This document shows, piece by piece, positions 14,101 to 25,688 of a stretch of DNA of 64,000 nucleotides; the stretch's first letter is position 1, and each line of letters begins with the position of its first letter. The notes beneath the pieces are model-generated. The model had not been told where the DNA came from and did no database searches. It saw nothing but the letters and a program-made list of their open reading frames with translations. The position numbers were made by a program, and so were the translations under genes. The stretch is taken from the NCBI GenBank assembly GCA_036583965.1, contig JAZBQD010000030.1:54251551-54315550 (forward strand). Direction: 5' to 3'. This DNA comes from Prunella strophiata (lineage: Eukaryota; Chordata; Aves; Passeriformes; Prunellidae).

Positions 14101-16367
14101 TGAATTTGAGTGGCCAGAACTGTTCCCTGGGACTGTTTGATGTAGTACAGCCATTGGCAAAGAAACTCAAAAGGGAAGGGTTTAAGAATGTCCCATCCAT
14201 AGAAAAAACTTGGATCAAGGTCACTACCATATTAGACAAGGGAGAATCCAAGTATGAAGTACAAACCTTCAGGGAATAGGCCTCATTAAATCTGTTTCTG
14301 ACAGAATGACTTGTTTAGCTGATGGCACCTTATTTAGAATTCACTCCTACTAGCAACCCATTTCAGATATGATACAGAAACTCAGCCCTGGATGCCAGAT
14401 TCATTAGTACTTTTTTTATTTTTTTTAGTATTTATTTAGCTGTTCAGATTTTGTTCTCAAGTTTGTTTGTAGTAGCTGACACCATGATTGTTTTTTTAAG
14501 ACATTGCAATTATGTGCACCTTTATTGCTTAACATGTGAATCAGATGATTTATCTTATTTGCTATCTGTAGAGGCAACTGAGAATTCAGACTGTGACTTC
14601 CATGGCTAAAGCATGAAGATGTTAAAATCTTAGAGTATGAAGTCTGCTAACCAGCAGCTGCAAAGTCTCATCTTCCATGACACAAAGAGAGACAGAGGAC
14701 AAATACCAAGTAGCTGCACACTGAGTATCTGAAGAACAGCCTCCTGCAAGGATAAACAGCTGAAAATTGTAGCAATGCTGAGAAGATTTAAGACTTGGAG
14801 GAAGTGGAAACTTGAATGCCCATGAGGACTCTGAAAATTGCAAGCTGTAGGCTCTATCTCTTGGGTACCAGAGAATGAAATCTCATATTCCTGCTGCAAT
14901 ATTATTAACATCTGTTTGTATTTCAGTGGCACCTAGTGACCCAAATCCAAGACTAAGCCAACCAACTGAAAAATGAATACACATGCACCATGGGTCCATG
15001 ATGTGCATACACATGAAGAGAAAGGCTCCAGAGAAGGAAACTCTTTTTGCATGCATCTCTCTTTGTCATAAATGCACTTGTTCCATGAATAACATCAATA
15101 ACAAACTTTTGCTGTGTACAGAGCAGGCCTCCATCCTTCCCAATTCATCAACATTTTACTCCTCACCAGAGCATTGCCCCTCCTCAAGCTCTGTTTGTCC
15201 CCAGAGAGGGCTGTGTGGTGGCTGGCCAGACCTTGCCGGCTGAACCGCAGTGCTGTGGCCACTGCCACCCCAAAAGGCTGTGGGGTCACCTGTTGTTCCC
15301 TGGAGCCTGTGTTAGGACCTCATCCTTTCCTAGGCTGTAGAAGTGCAGGATCTTCAGTGCTAGCCTACCTTTGGGATCTCTATTCCTGTCTGAAATGAGC
15401 AAACAGGTTCAGAGTTATTAAAGAGGGGCTGACAGACAAGCAGACAGACAGCCAGGCAGAACAGTTGTGTAAGCTTTGTTTCCTTAGGAAAGCAGGCTAA
15501 AAAAAGAAACAAAATGCAGTATTCACTCATCATTGTCTACAAAAACACTGAAATCAGCTATTTAACACTTTGCAATGAGTGTAATGGCTCAGCAGAGTTA
15601 TTTATTCTGCTTGAAAAACCTGTTTCTAGGCCTCAGAGGATTAGTTGAGAAGCAGAATAACCTCTGTGTGACCCTACCCGAGAAGAAGCTGGTCTAACTG
15701 GAAGCCTGAAAGCAGTATTTTGAAAGTGGTGGCAGCTATGTGTAGCTGTTCTAGGACTGAAACTAAGGGGAAGTTTTGCAAAGAACAAAAATACTCTAAG
15801 CATCAGAAAGGAGAAAGAGTCACAGAAAGTAAGTGAAAAGTAGGATTGAAGACAAGCAAAGAAAAAACCCTAGGATAAGCACATTAACTATTGCATTTAA
15901 GTGGCATAAGGAATATGGCATATAACTAAAATGATAGGTTAAAGGTATGTTCGGATAGCTGTTAGAAGCTGTACAGTGAAGAAATTTGTACACCACAGAT
16001 TTGGTGTTGTTAAACACTTTTTAAATCCACATGAAGCAGCACTGCCTCCATACACAGTGGATGCCAGAGCAAAGAAAAGACGACATCAGTAACATGAAGA
16101 CAGGGCTGAACCCAAAAATCTGCTTTCATCTACCTGCCAGTGTTAGGTTTGAGAGGTCATGTTCACGTGGACTGTAAAGAGATGTCCAGTTTGGGAAGAA
16201 AGAAGACAAGAAACATGGGAAGGAGCTCTCAGCTGCACAGGCCAGGCCAAACCAAGCCCAGAGCACCCTTGGCTAATAGCATCTGACAGCAGGAGGAGGT
16301 GGAATTGTCAATCAGCAGACAATGAGAGCATCCAGCAAGTTATGTTAAGAAACATTATTGAGATTAT
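10846..16367. other. Intergenic DNA, no gene recognised
   Basis: AT-rich sequence without a supported gene or RNA. The open frames at 13847-14140 (+) and 14630-14932 (-) are short and unrecognised. A 30-base T run lies at 11083-11112. Confidence 0.55.
11083..11112. repeat. Poly-T tract (30 T)
   Basis: An uninterrupted run of 30 T with no accompanying element recognised on either side. Confidence 0.85.
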
Positions 16368-16395
16368 TATTTCCTAACATATATGTTAGGAAATA
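16368..16395. repeat. 28-bp perfect palindrome
   Basis: The sequence centred between 16381 and 16382 equals its own reverse complement over 28 bases. Its core is CCTAACATATATGTTAGG, flanked by TATTT and AAATA. It lies in AT-rich DNA about 120 bases from a second, spaced inverted repeat. The function is unknown. It may be a cruciform-prone site or the remnant of an inverted-repeat element. Confidence 0.85.
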
Positions 16396-16515
16396 TATAT
16401 TCATATTATACATATAAAATAATACAATGCATATTTTCACACAGAAAACCACAGATAAAAATATTTACTTATGTATGCACATTTTTATATACATGCATAG
16501 ATTTATCTATACAAA

Positions 16516-16564
16516 GAATGTGATTTTATTCCCCAGCATAATGTTAAAGAATAAAATCACATTC
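16516..16564. repeat. Inverted repeat, 16-bp perfect arms with 17-nt loop
   Basis: The left arm 16516-16531 (GAATGTGATTTTATTC) and right arm 16549-16564 (GAATAAAATCACATTC) are exact reverse complements separated by 17 bases. With a single bulged base at 16565 the pairing extends several more pairs outward. Either strand could fold into a hairpin of about 20 bp. It could be a miniature inverted-repeat element remnant, a small structured RNA or chance in AT-rich DNA. The sequence alone does not decide. Confidence 0.8.
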
Positions 16565-19500
16565 CTTTCTGTTCTGGATAATCACTTGTCACTTTAATCC
16601 TGGTATCAGGTAAAAGTCTTCAATTATTGATTGTTGTCCTCTGCCAGATAAGAGTATTGTATATATTAATGGTAGGAATAATCTTACAGATTATATGAAC
16701 CCTCTCTTGGTAAGCATAGGATTACTCTGTACAGGCAATTCTTTAGTAATTTATCTTGCCTAAATTTGAGTGTCACTGTAATTGATTCTCTACCCTTTTC
16801 TCATGGGCTGTCTTTCACTGTTAGTGTCCAGTGTACCTTCCAAACTGTTTGTTCTGATGTTCAGTCTAAATATTCTTTTTCTGATGCCATGGGCTCACAT
16901 ACCTCCCACCTTACCCAAGGTCCCTTTTGATAGAAACACACACTAGACATCTAATTACCCTGGATTCTCCTAGCAGTCAGTGGAGACAGCTCCAGAGGAT
17001 GCAGAGCATGAATGTTCCTGCTCTGTACGAGCAATGTTACAGCAACACTTCTAATTCAGGATACCTCACTGGGGGTGAGCTGAATTTGGATTTTGAAATA
17101 CTACCCCTCCCCTTTAAATAGTCACAGATGATTATCTTGTGATTTAATGCCTCAACCTGAGGACACTCACAAACAAACACACATTAAAACTGAAACTCCT
17201 GCTTTTTCCTACACCACTTTTTTGCTGCATTTTTCCAGGCTATTTCCTGTTCTCCAATATATTTCTAGTACCACAATGTTCTTAAATTATTACAATTCAC
17301 AGAACATATCAGCAACACTATCTTCACAAAATGTTACTTTGCATCCATTTTATATTCCAAAATCAGGTCTAATTTTGTGTTTACTAAGCATGTGAACTAA
17401 GCAAACACACTTCTGGAAATACTAAGCCTGCCATGTTATTTCCTGGACCTGTGTGATTGACACACCACCTCTCATCTTCATGTCAATGAATTTCATTTGT
17501 ATCCAATTAACTTCCTCCTTGATGCACCAAGAAAAAATTACCATCCCCTGCAGCCCATGCCAAGAAGGAGTCGTTAGAAGTCCTCTCACCAAGGATTCCC
17601 CTTTGACCATCCTTGCTAGGCTGCTGAGAAGGCACCTGTCAAGTGGAGAGCAAGTGTTCTGCATGCTCCTGAGCTCGATTTAGCATGTGTGCTGACCAGG
17701 GTTTGTCTTTTGCTTCCCACAGATGGTTTAAAAGAGACAACTGGGAGACACAGGGCAGGGAGTGTTTGCTGCAGGATGCAATTCCCTCACAATGTCACCA
17801 TATTTTGTCTCACAGGACAGACACACTGACATACTGCCCTTTTTTCAAGTAGGATGGGCTCCATCAGCACAGTCTGAGGTGTGTTTTGAGACTATTTCTG
17901 CCTTTCCTCATGTGTTATCTAAGAATTCATTCAGCAGTGAGATGTGGCAAGTAACCCCAGTGGGTTTTAAACTCTCATCAGTGCTTCCATGCTGAAACTA
18001 CTAATAAAGGTATTAAGACTGAGCAGGAATAAAGCACTTTCCAATCAATAGCAGCATGCATTTTTGTTAGATGGCCTATTTAAGACAGGGAATTTTCTGA
18101 TTTCTTATGAACAACAGTTAAAATGACTTAATAACAGGTAAAACTGGAAACAAGGTAATTAGCTTGATCCTAAAGCCATGAAATATTGCAGGGCTGGCTT
18201 TTAAGCTAAGACACAAAGTTCCATCAGACATAATGTCAGCATCTTTCAAAAAAATATTGGCAGCATGAAGGGTAAGTTTCTTCTTGATAAGGACTCAACA
18301 GTGTTACCAACTAAAAGTAAACAAAATCCTAAGTCTCCATAAGGCCACACCTTAGCACATACCTCATCTTTTTGTCTTCTAAGCCTACAAATATTTACAC
18401 ATTTAATGTTAAGTTTTTAGGGGTTTGGTGACCAAACGTTAATCAAAGGGACTATTCACATGACTGAAGTTAAGCCTCTGACTTTGTGTTTGAACTGTCA
18501 GGACTTGGCACATCTTTTGTTCTACTGAAAGTGATAAAGACAAATTTTTTTCTTGTGCTTGAGTTGGAAATCCTAAACCTGTTTCCCACTGAATTTTGTC
18601 ACAAGGGCCTTTTTAATATGACTTTCAAGGCTTGTCAGTGTATGTGTGCAGAAGCAAAAGTGACATGTACAGTATTTAAAATGCAGAGATAATCGGAGAC
18701 AAGACGCCTGAAAAATCATAATACAGGGAAACAAACCAAAGGCCTCACTGATGGAGAAGAATTAAATTTACTGTTATTGTGAATGAGTATGTAAGTCCTT
18801 TAGCAGAGAAATAGTGTGGTATATATAGCTTTCATTATTGGAGTTATCAGGAAACATACCAAGTGACTATTGATAAAAATTGTGTTTACTTCTGCTGTGC
18901 TCATGACCAGTCTGTGGTTACTTTCAGTATGCAGTTCAGTTACACTACAACTAATGCATATTAAAAAAACCCCTGAAGTTTGCTCAAGTACTGTCCCATA
19001 GAAAATTCTGGATTTCTGCAAACAAACACTTGCTTCCACAGAATATGTTTTAAATGGCCAGAAATACTGTTGACACAGCCAAAAGGGAGATGAAAACTAG
19101 ATACACAAGCTTCAGACAATTAAATGAGTTCAAGAAGAATTTCTCTGTACCCTCCACAATAAGGAGATCCTATCTGCCTCCAGTCACTGTGTGATAATAT
19201 GACAAAAATTGTGTGGCTGTACTAAATACTAACTAACTATACATTCTACTTTTCCAAAGAATTCAGCATTGAAGAAACCCATCTCTTCAGAGGAAAAACA
19301 AAATTTAATTCTAGGCTGAGATTTTAAAGATTTGTGCCTTATCACAACAGACACATTCACTCGTGCTTATTCAAGAAAACCACACATAAATCACAGAACT
19401 TTTAGACATCACAAAATTCCCAGTGTAGTGAGGGAACACAAAGTACGTTCCCAAACAAAGCATTTTCCTAAGCACTTTCCTCTATCAGGGTTAGGATCAG

Positions 19501-22500
19501 TCAGAAGAAAACAATTCCACACAATCTTTGCAACTGAGAACTACAAACCAAGAGCTCACATTTTCAGCATTTTAAACAGTCCTATGTAAATGTTTATAAT
19601 TAATTCATAAAAATTAAAACTAATTTTAAAAAATGGTTGACTGACTACTTTGCTTATTGATTTTCCAGAAAATTAAAAAAAAAAAAAATTAAAAAGGAGG
19701 GGGGGGGCTCTATTTAACTGTATGACCATTTTCCATTGATTTGATCATCTATTTTATTTAATCTTCAGCTTAATTATATATACCATTTGGCTGACTAATC
19801 AAAGATCAAACAGTTAGCAATCTAAGACCTGTACTCTACAAACACTTAATTAAATAAATGATCTCACACTATAGTGGTACTGCATTCATTACAGTTGCAT
19901 GTTGAGGTGTCTGGAAAATACTTTCCATAACCTGCCACTTCTATAAGATGCAAATTCATCAGCTGAATACGAATTCAAGAGAAAATGGAGGAATAAAGGA
20001 GAGCAAGATGAATACAGTGATAAAATTGTGGTGATCTTTTGGCTGTTAATTCATTAGTCATGGGCTGGTGGAGGATTTACTTTTAACCCTTGCTCCCACA
20101 GTACAGTCTATATAGTCCTGTATGTAGTCTACACACCTACAAAGTTTAAAGTGATGATAAAGCTTCTAAACGTCTTTCATTAAATCTGAATTTGAATATA
20201 ATCCCCATTAAAAAAGACTGCCTACTTGGCCACATTCCCCAGGTGCAGGTATAATGAATATTTTAAAACAACTTTTCCAGATGATCTAGAAAGATATGAT
20301 TTTGTGTATATTGGCATTGGAATACACCTTATTAGTCTAAAGAGAACTGATTTTTTTTTTAAGACTGCTAGATTGCAGTCCTTGAATTGTTGATTTCTGC
20401 AAGCATTTATTTAATAAAAACTTGTGAGAAAACTTCCCTTTCCCAAATGTTCAACATTACTTAATAAGAATTAAAATAAGGGATGAAAAATGTCTCAGTA
20501 GGCGTTTTGGAATCAGTAAACTCAATCAACCAACTAACCAGCCAACTAAAAACAAAACAAGAAAGGAAGATCAAGACTTGACTTGAACTTTCTAAGAAAA
20601 TGCAGAAGCAGAATTACCACTTTTTCAGGGCTGAAAGGTGAGAATTTTCTTCTGACTACTTCCCTTAGAAGGAAGAAAAAAATGCATACATCTTTGCAAA
20701 TCAACTGAGAGACTACAGTCAGCAATATTAATGAACAGAGAGAAGCTTTCTGTCTAAACCAACAATGGCAGCTTCATGGGAAAAAAAATTCTTTTCATTA
20801 ATTTTTAAAAAAAAATTATTTATGAAGCAGTCACACAGGATTTAAAGCATGCATCAGACTGATTTGTCATAATTCTGACTGTTTTGAGTAAAAACCCCAT
20901 AGTATTCCTGCTTGTTGGCTTTACAATTACTTGGTACAAAGACACTAAACTACTGCATATGCTGGGATGAATGCACACAACTGTGTCAAATAGTAAAGGA
21001 GCCAAAGAAAGAAAATATTAAAATACTGATTCTTTTGGTATCCTTGGAGAATCTGTGGTGGTAACAAGGGCTTGTTGTTTCCTGTCTGAAGAAATATTAC
21101 ATATACAGGAGACAGATTCTAAATATTTACACTGTGAAGATCTTGTTCTCTTGCACTAGCCCGAATCATAAGACTTTAAAGTAGAAATAAGTGTTATTCC
21201 AGACACTCACTCTCCCTGCCTGGCAGCGAGGACTGCATCAAGCTCATCTGTGCTTGTTCACTTGGGAAGCACGTATGTAGAAGATGCAATCCAAAGGGAT
21301 TCCTCTATCCTGGCAACCCTCCAGCACTCTTCGGTCTGCAGCTGAGGTAATGATGGGACTGCAGGACTGTCTGTGATCATGGTCAGCAAGCTGCTGAGTC
21401 CATCCACTGATGACACAAGTAACTCTGGTTCCAGCTGGCTGATCAATACAGTTAATTAAAAAATAGCAGGTAGACCTGTTTGGAATAACTACTGGGTAAT
21501 TTCATTTACTTTCTACATGTGGTCAGCTGAATTTTGAAATATCTGGTGTTTTGTAAATTAGGTATATGATGAAATTTCTTTTTCCACCTTGAACAACTAA
21601 AGAATACAATCCATAACAATGAAAAATTTCAGTGGTTTAATTTTAATTTCATATAGTTTAATGGATATGAAAAGGAATTAAAATTGTTAATCTGAAAATC
21701 CCATTTTTATGCTTAGACTAATGCTTGCCAAAAAATGAAAGAAAGAGAAGTAAGCTTGTACCTGAAGAAAATAGGTAAGGAAAAAAAAGGGTGTAACATG
21801 ACAATGTTCATATTTACAAACAGCATTAAAAAATTAATTTCAAATGTGTTGCTTCCAACGTGCTTTGTCTAGTCTAGACCATTATTTTGATTGTTAACAG
21901 ATCAGTGACCACATTATGTAGATAAGTTAACACTTATCTAAATTTCATTTTTTCTTCAGTTTTTCTTTATAAATAGAGAACAATATGGACCCAATTAATA
22001 AAAACCCCATTTCACATACTGTACTATGAAGCAGCCCAACTACTCAAAATTAATATAAGTTAATTAGCATAGGCAAAACAAACATTTAATTACTAACAGT
22101 ACTGCTCATTTTATTATTTTTCAGCCTTGCTGATATTGATTAGGTGCATACAAACTTTACAGCTCCATCATTTTTAGGTTGCTTCTGCACAAATTCTTAA
22201 GTCTAGAAACCAGCTCATCTGTATTCATAGCCTCTGTGCTTTAAAAGTAGTTGGACTTTGTTCAAACATTCAAAAAATCATCTTTGAGCTGCAACTCATC
22301 ATAGAAGACTCAATTCCTCAAAAGAAATTGTTCTGGGCAAGTTATAAGCAGACAGAACAGGGATTTTTAATGGCAGTTGACTTGCAGTGTCAAGCTGTCA
22401 TCTCAAAAATGTTTACACGTGCGAGTATCTCATTAAAGACAATCTAAGGTTCCAGCGTTGCACCAAGGATCAAGATGTAGACAGATTGTGGGCACCTTTG

Positions 22501-23866
22501 TGATACTGTCCTGAAATCTGTGAAGGTTACATGTAGGCAGCTCACTTTCAGGTAGTATGGTCTTTAAATATAGGCTTCCATCTGATTATACTTTTTAAAA
22601 AACAATATTGGCTTGCCCTCAGGAAAAGAAGAATCTTATTTAAGTATGTGTCAATTGTTTAGTTTCTGTATAAAGGCAGTACAGCCATGGAAGGAGCAAG
22701 GGTTGCAAGTCTACCTTTCAGGTACCTGGAGACCTGAGCTGAGTGCCTGCATTCCAGATAAAAGGAATTAAACTGCAAAAGGCAGGGTTTTCTCAAAAGC
22801 CACCCCTATCCCCGCACCAAATGAGAGCTAGATAAGCCAGGTTAGCAGGGAGAGGCAAGATGGAAGTGTGAAATTCAGGAACAGACAGCAAAAGCTCTCA
22901 CTGTGTGTGACCTTGAATCCTTGCCCTTTTCACAAAATGGAGCAAGAAAAGCAGCTTTTTAGTTCCTCAGTGATTAAACACCACACACTAAACATGGGAG
23001 ACTCAAATCTCCTCTCTGCCTGAAGGAACTAACATTTACATCTCCCATAAGATCTCTCTAATGACTCAGCTATATGATATAATACCTTGGACTCTCACAA
23101 CTTTTTTCACCACTAAAGCTCTACTACTCTTCCTTATGTGCTTAAATATTCACTGCAGCAAGAGCCAAGCCCTGTTTTTTCTCCATGCCCTGTTGATTGT
23201 CCTGACCAGTGGGCTCCACAGTCAGGTTACAATGTTAGCTCGAGCCCTTCAAGTCCTGCAAACATTTCACCATTCCAGGCAAGCCACACCAATTTCAAAG
23301 TGATTTGAGACACCTCCTGCCTGCTCATGGATACCTCTGTTTGGAGACAAAGCCATGCTGCCAGGAGTTGGGAATACGAGCAGCTCTCCAGGCGTGGTGC
23401 ACACCTTATGTACCACCAGGCTGCTGGAGAAACAGGGCAGAGGGTGGGAAACTGTCCCCGTGTCTGAAGGAATGCAGCACACCCCACCTATCGAGCCCTG
23501 AAAGTCCAGCTGGAGAGGGCTCTGCTGCCAGGAGAGGTAGAGCAGTGGCAGTGGTGGGGATCCATTGGGCTGGATCCATTGATCATGGTAGGGCCAGGAG
23601 ATACGTGCCAGGCAGCTCTGTGCAAGCCAACAGGCACAAGGATGCCACATATCCGGGCAGATATGTGTGCATCGAGTGTCTCCGGAGATCAAGTGGCTGT
23701 TGCTCATTGACGGGGAGAAGCTGCATTTGGGATGGGATGGGATGGGAGCAGCCTCACCGTGGTGGGCGTGTTGAGCTTTGCCACCTGGCTCTGACGATGC
23801 CGGCACTGGAACAGTGAAAGAAGGTCGATTGATTTCACCTCGATCTCTTTTAATAAGCTGTGTACA
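16565..23866. other. Intergenic DNA upstream of the TSC22D1 promoter, no gene recognised
   Basis: Mostly AT-rich and without a supportable gene. Between about 23,200 and 23,820 the base composition becomes richer in G and C. There, open frames of about 170 (+) and 179 (-) codons overlap on opposite strands, but neither has a recognisable domain. A short GGGAT tandem repeat lies near 23,730-23,746. An antisense or divergent non-coding transcript could start here but cannot be shown from sequence. Confidence 0.5.
19672..19709. repeat. A-rich tract followed by a G run
   Basis: A run of A with a TT interruption is followed by GGAGGGGGGGGG, giving low-complexity sequence. Confidence 0.7.
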
Positions 23867-23889
23867 TTTTTTTTTTTTTTTTTTTTTTT
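23867..23889. repeat. Poly-T tract (23 T) at the upstream edge of the CpG island
   Basis: An uninterrupted run of 23 T about 100 bases before the composition switches to the G+C-rich promoter island. Confidence 0.85.
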
Positions 23890-24045
23890 AATCAGTGCTT
23901 CGGCACGGTTCGTCTGGAGCTTTCATGAGAAGCTCCTCCACACACACACACGCACACTCATTGACACACCGCATGTGGATGCGGATGAACGATCCCACCC
24001 GACCCTCAGGCACCCCTGCCCCGGCCCGGCGGTGCTGAGGGCGCC

Positions 24046-24055
24046 GGGGGCGGGC
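24046..24055 (+). promoter_or_regulatory. GC box (Sp/KLF-type site)
   Basis: GGGGGCGGGC is a consensus Sp1/KLF binding sequence near the upstream side of the CpG island. Confidence 0.55.
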
Positions 24056-24351
24056 GGCGACCCCCGCGGGGCTGGGATGGAGCGGGGCGCCGCGGCACAA
24101 AGGGAACGCGGCCCCGAGCCAGGGGGATGCGCGCACACTCCGCTTCCCTCCCCGTGCGCGGGGGAAGGAGCGGGCAGGAATATTCTGGACTGAGGGAGGG
24201 GAGGAAGGAGAGAAGGTGATGAATAACTTGAATAAATCTGCAGCGGAGCTGAGGAGGGGGGAGGGAGGCGGCGGCGGCAGGTCATGTGAGGCACAGTCAT
24301 GCTGCGGGCAGAGAGGGGGCACCTGGCGGGTACACGACGCGGCCGGGGAGC

Positions 24352-24360
24352 GGGGCGGGC
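24352..24360 (+). promoter_or_regulatory. GC box (Sp/KLF-type site)
   Basis: GGGGCGGGC in the middle of the CpG island is a consensus Sp1/KLF site. Confidence 0.6.
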
Positions 24361-24521
24361 GGGCAGCAGCCCGCCATGGCCGCGGCCTCAGCCTCGCCCC
24401 CTCCTCAGCCGGGACACCCCCGCCCGCCGCGGGCTCGGCGCCGCTCGGCCATTTCCGCCACGCGAGCCGAGCCCCATTTCCGCCGGCCCCGGCCAGACGG
24501 GCTTTATGTCTGCCGGCGGGC

Positions 24522-24533
24522 CGCGCGTGCGCG
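24522..24533 (-). promoter_or_regulatory. NRF1-type binding site
   Basis: Read on the minus strand the site is CGCGCACGCGCG, which fits the NRF1 consensus YGCGCAYGCGCR at every position. It lies 8 bases before a YY1-type motif. NRF1 and YY1 sites are typical of CpG-island promoters and often sit close to the start of transcription. Confidence 0.6.
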
Positions 24534-24540
24534 GCGGCCG

Positions 24541-24550
24541 CCGCCATCTT
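24541..24550 (-). promoter_or_regulatory. YY1-type binding site
   Basis: CCGCCATCTT is the reverse complement of AAGATGGCGG, the canonical YY1 core. In many CpG-island promoters this motif lies at or just downstream of the transcription start, so it may mark a start site at about 24,500-24,550, distinct from the TATA-linked start proposed further downstream. Confidence 0.6.
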
Positions 24551-24783
24551 ACGTTGTCTCTCGCCCGCCCTCCCCTTTGGCGAGCTCTCCCCTCCTCCCC
24601 CCCGCGGCGCCTCCTCCAGCGCTCCGTGAGGAGACGGGGCAGGCACGGGGAGGGAGAGACCCGCGGCGGCGGGGAAGCCGGGAGTAGACCCTGAGGGAAG
24701 AAAGGACGGGGCGGACGCACACGCGGGAGGAGGAGGACGGATTCCAGGCGCGGTTCTGCGGAGGACGAGCGGGTGCCGCCTGT

Positions 24784-24789
24784 TATAAA
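24784..24789 (+). promoter_or_regulatory. Candidate TATA box
   Basis: TATAAA, in the context TGTTATAAAGGGGG, is embedded in G+C-rich DNA where such a sequence is unlikely by chance. It would predict a focused start at about 24,812-24,820 and a leader of roughly 870 bases if unspliced. Whether it is used instead of, or in addition to, dispersed CpG-island starts is not known. Confidence 0.5.
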
Positions 24790-24922
24790 GGGGGAGGAGG
24801 CGGCGGAGGGGGAAGGAAGAGCGTGCGGAGCGGAGCCTCCTCCAGAGACAGCCAGACACAGGGAGGAGAGAGAGGCTGCCTGGCTGGCTCCCCCTTCCTC
24901 CCTCCCTCCCTCTCTCCTTTTC

Positions 24923-25018
24923 ATGGACTCTTTTGTCGGGTTGCTGCTGCTGCTTTTCTTCCGTCCTTATTCCGTCTCTCTAATACCCAAAATGATTCAG
25001 CTCCATGGCTGCCACTGA
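24923..25018 (+). other. Upstream ORF 1 in the TSC22D1 leader (31 codons)
   Basis: The first ATG after the proposed TATA-linked start opens a 31-residue frame. It begins MDSFVG, then has a leucine/phenylalanine-rich hydrophobic core and ends at the stop at 25016-25018. Its initiation context is modest (T at -3, G at +4). The hydrophobic core is reminiscent of a membrane segment, but translation is unproven. A uORF here would be expected to reduce initiation at the TSC22D1 start. Confidence 0.4.
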
Positions 25019-25121
25019 CGGGGATGTCCCTGCCCGGCTCAGCCTGCCGCTGCCGCCCTGCTGTGCGCCAGTCCTGTACGTATCCGCGCCTTCCTCCTCC
25101 TCCTACTACTGGGAGCGGTGA
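25005..25121 (+). other. Upstream ORF 2 in the TSC22D1 leader (38 codons)
   Basis: The ATG at 25005 (CTCCATGGC, G at +4) lies in another frame and overlaps the end of uORF 1. It encodes 38 residues beginning MAATDGDVPARL, with a serine run near its end, and stops with TGA at 25119-25121. The final A of that stop is the first base of the next ATG, a TGATG overlap suited to termination-reinitiation. Confidence 0.4.
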
Positions 25122-25414
25122 TGGCGAGGGGCGCCGGCCGCCTCGCCGGGCTGCCCTGCGGGCCCGCCGGCTACCCTCGCCCCGCCGAGGCGGGGAGGGA
25201 GGGAGGCAGGGAGGGAGGGCGGTGCTGCCGGCTGCCGGCGAGCCGCGGCGCCCGGCGGAGCCTCCGCGGGGAGGAGGAAGGGGCTCGCCCCCGGGTCGGC
25301 CGGCTGGCTGCCCTCCCGGGTGAGGCGCAGTCGGGGGGCTGGGGAAGGGGGGGGCGGCCGAGCAGGGAGGTGGTGGTGGTAGAAATCAAAGGGAGGCGGG
25401 GGGCAGGGTGGTAG
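25121..25414 (+). other. Upstream ORF 3 in the TSC22D1 leader (97 codons)
   Basis: It starts at the ATG that overlaps the uORF 2 stop (GTGATGG: G at -3 and G at +4, a good initiation context) and runs 97 codons through the most G+C-rich part of the leader. The product would be rich in Gly, Arg and Ala, as expected from composition alone, so length is weak evidence of coding. It ends well before the TSC22D1 start, so reinitiation is possible. Confidence 0.35.
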
Positions 25415-25429
25415 GGAGAAAGAAAGTGA

Positions 25430-25444
25430 ATGGCGGAGGATTGA
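25430..25444 (+). other. Minimal upstream ORF (4 codons)
   Basis: AGTGAATGGCGGAGGATTGA contains ATG GCG GAG GAT TGA, a four-codon frame with G at +4. It is the last short uORF that I noted before the main start codon. Confidence 0.35.
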
Positions 25445-25617
25445 AAGTGTCACATTCAGAGGCGGCGGAGGACCGGTGCTCGCCCCCTCCCTGTCTCGGA
25501 GGGGAGGGGAGAGGGGTGGTGGTGAGCGGCGGTGCCGAGCCGCCTCAGCCCGTGCGCTGCGGGAGCCGGGGGGGCTGTGCGCGGTGGTGTCTGCCCTGCC
25601 CTGAGCACACAGCTAAC

Positions 25618-25645
25618 TGTGTGTGTGTGTCTGTCTGTCTGTCTC
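25618..25645 (+). repeat. TG / TCTG microsatellite in the 5' leader
   Basis: Several TG dinucleotides followed by TCTG tetranucleotides lie about 45 bases before the initiation codon. The length of such repeats is usually polymorphic. Confidence 0.8.
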
Positions 25646-25688
25646 TTTCCATACCGGGGGATTGCACTCTTAAAATACACTCGATACA

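Larger units (their letters stand above)
23985..25620. promoter_or_regulatory. CpG island: TSC22D1 long-isoform promoter and 5' leader
   Basis: This stretch of about 1.6 kb is very rich in G+C and densely populated with CpG, in sharp contrast to the AT-rich DNA on both sides. It contains GC boxes (24046-24055, 24352-24360 and near 24708), an NRF1-type palindrome, a YY1-type motif and one TATAAA element. It leads directly into the TSC22D1 initiation codon 69 bases after its downstream edge. Such islands normally mark constitutive vertebrate promoters and are often divergent. Transcription start sites cannot be fixed from sequence. I infer that they fall between about 24,350 and 24,830. Confidence 0.9.

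Noticed and set aside
23888..24859. 323-codon open frame on the minus strand
   Set aside because: It lies entirely in the CpG island, where stops are rare because of composition. The product is a low-complexity Pro/Arg/Ala/Ser sequence with no recognisable domain.
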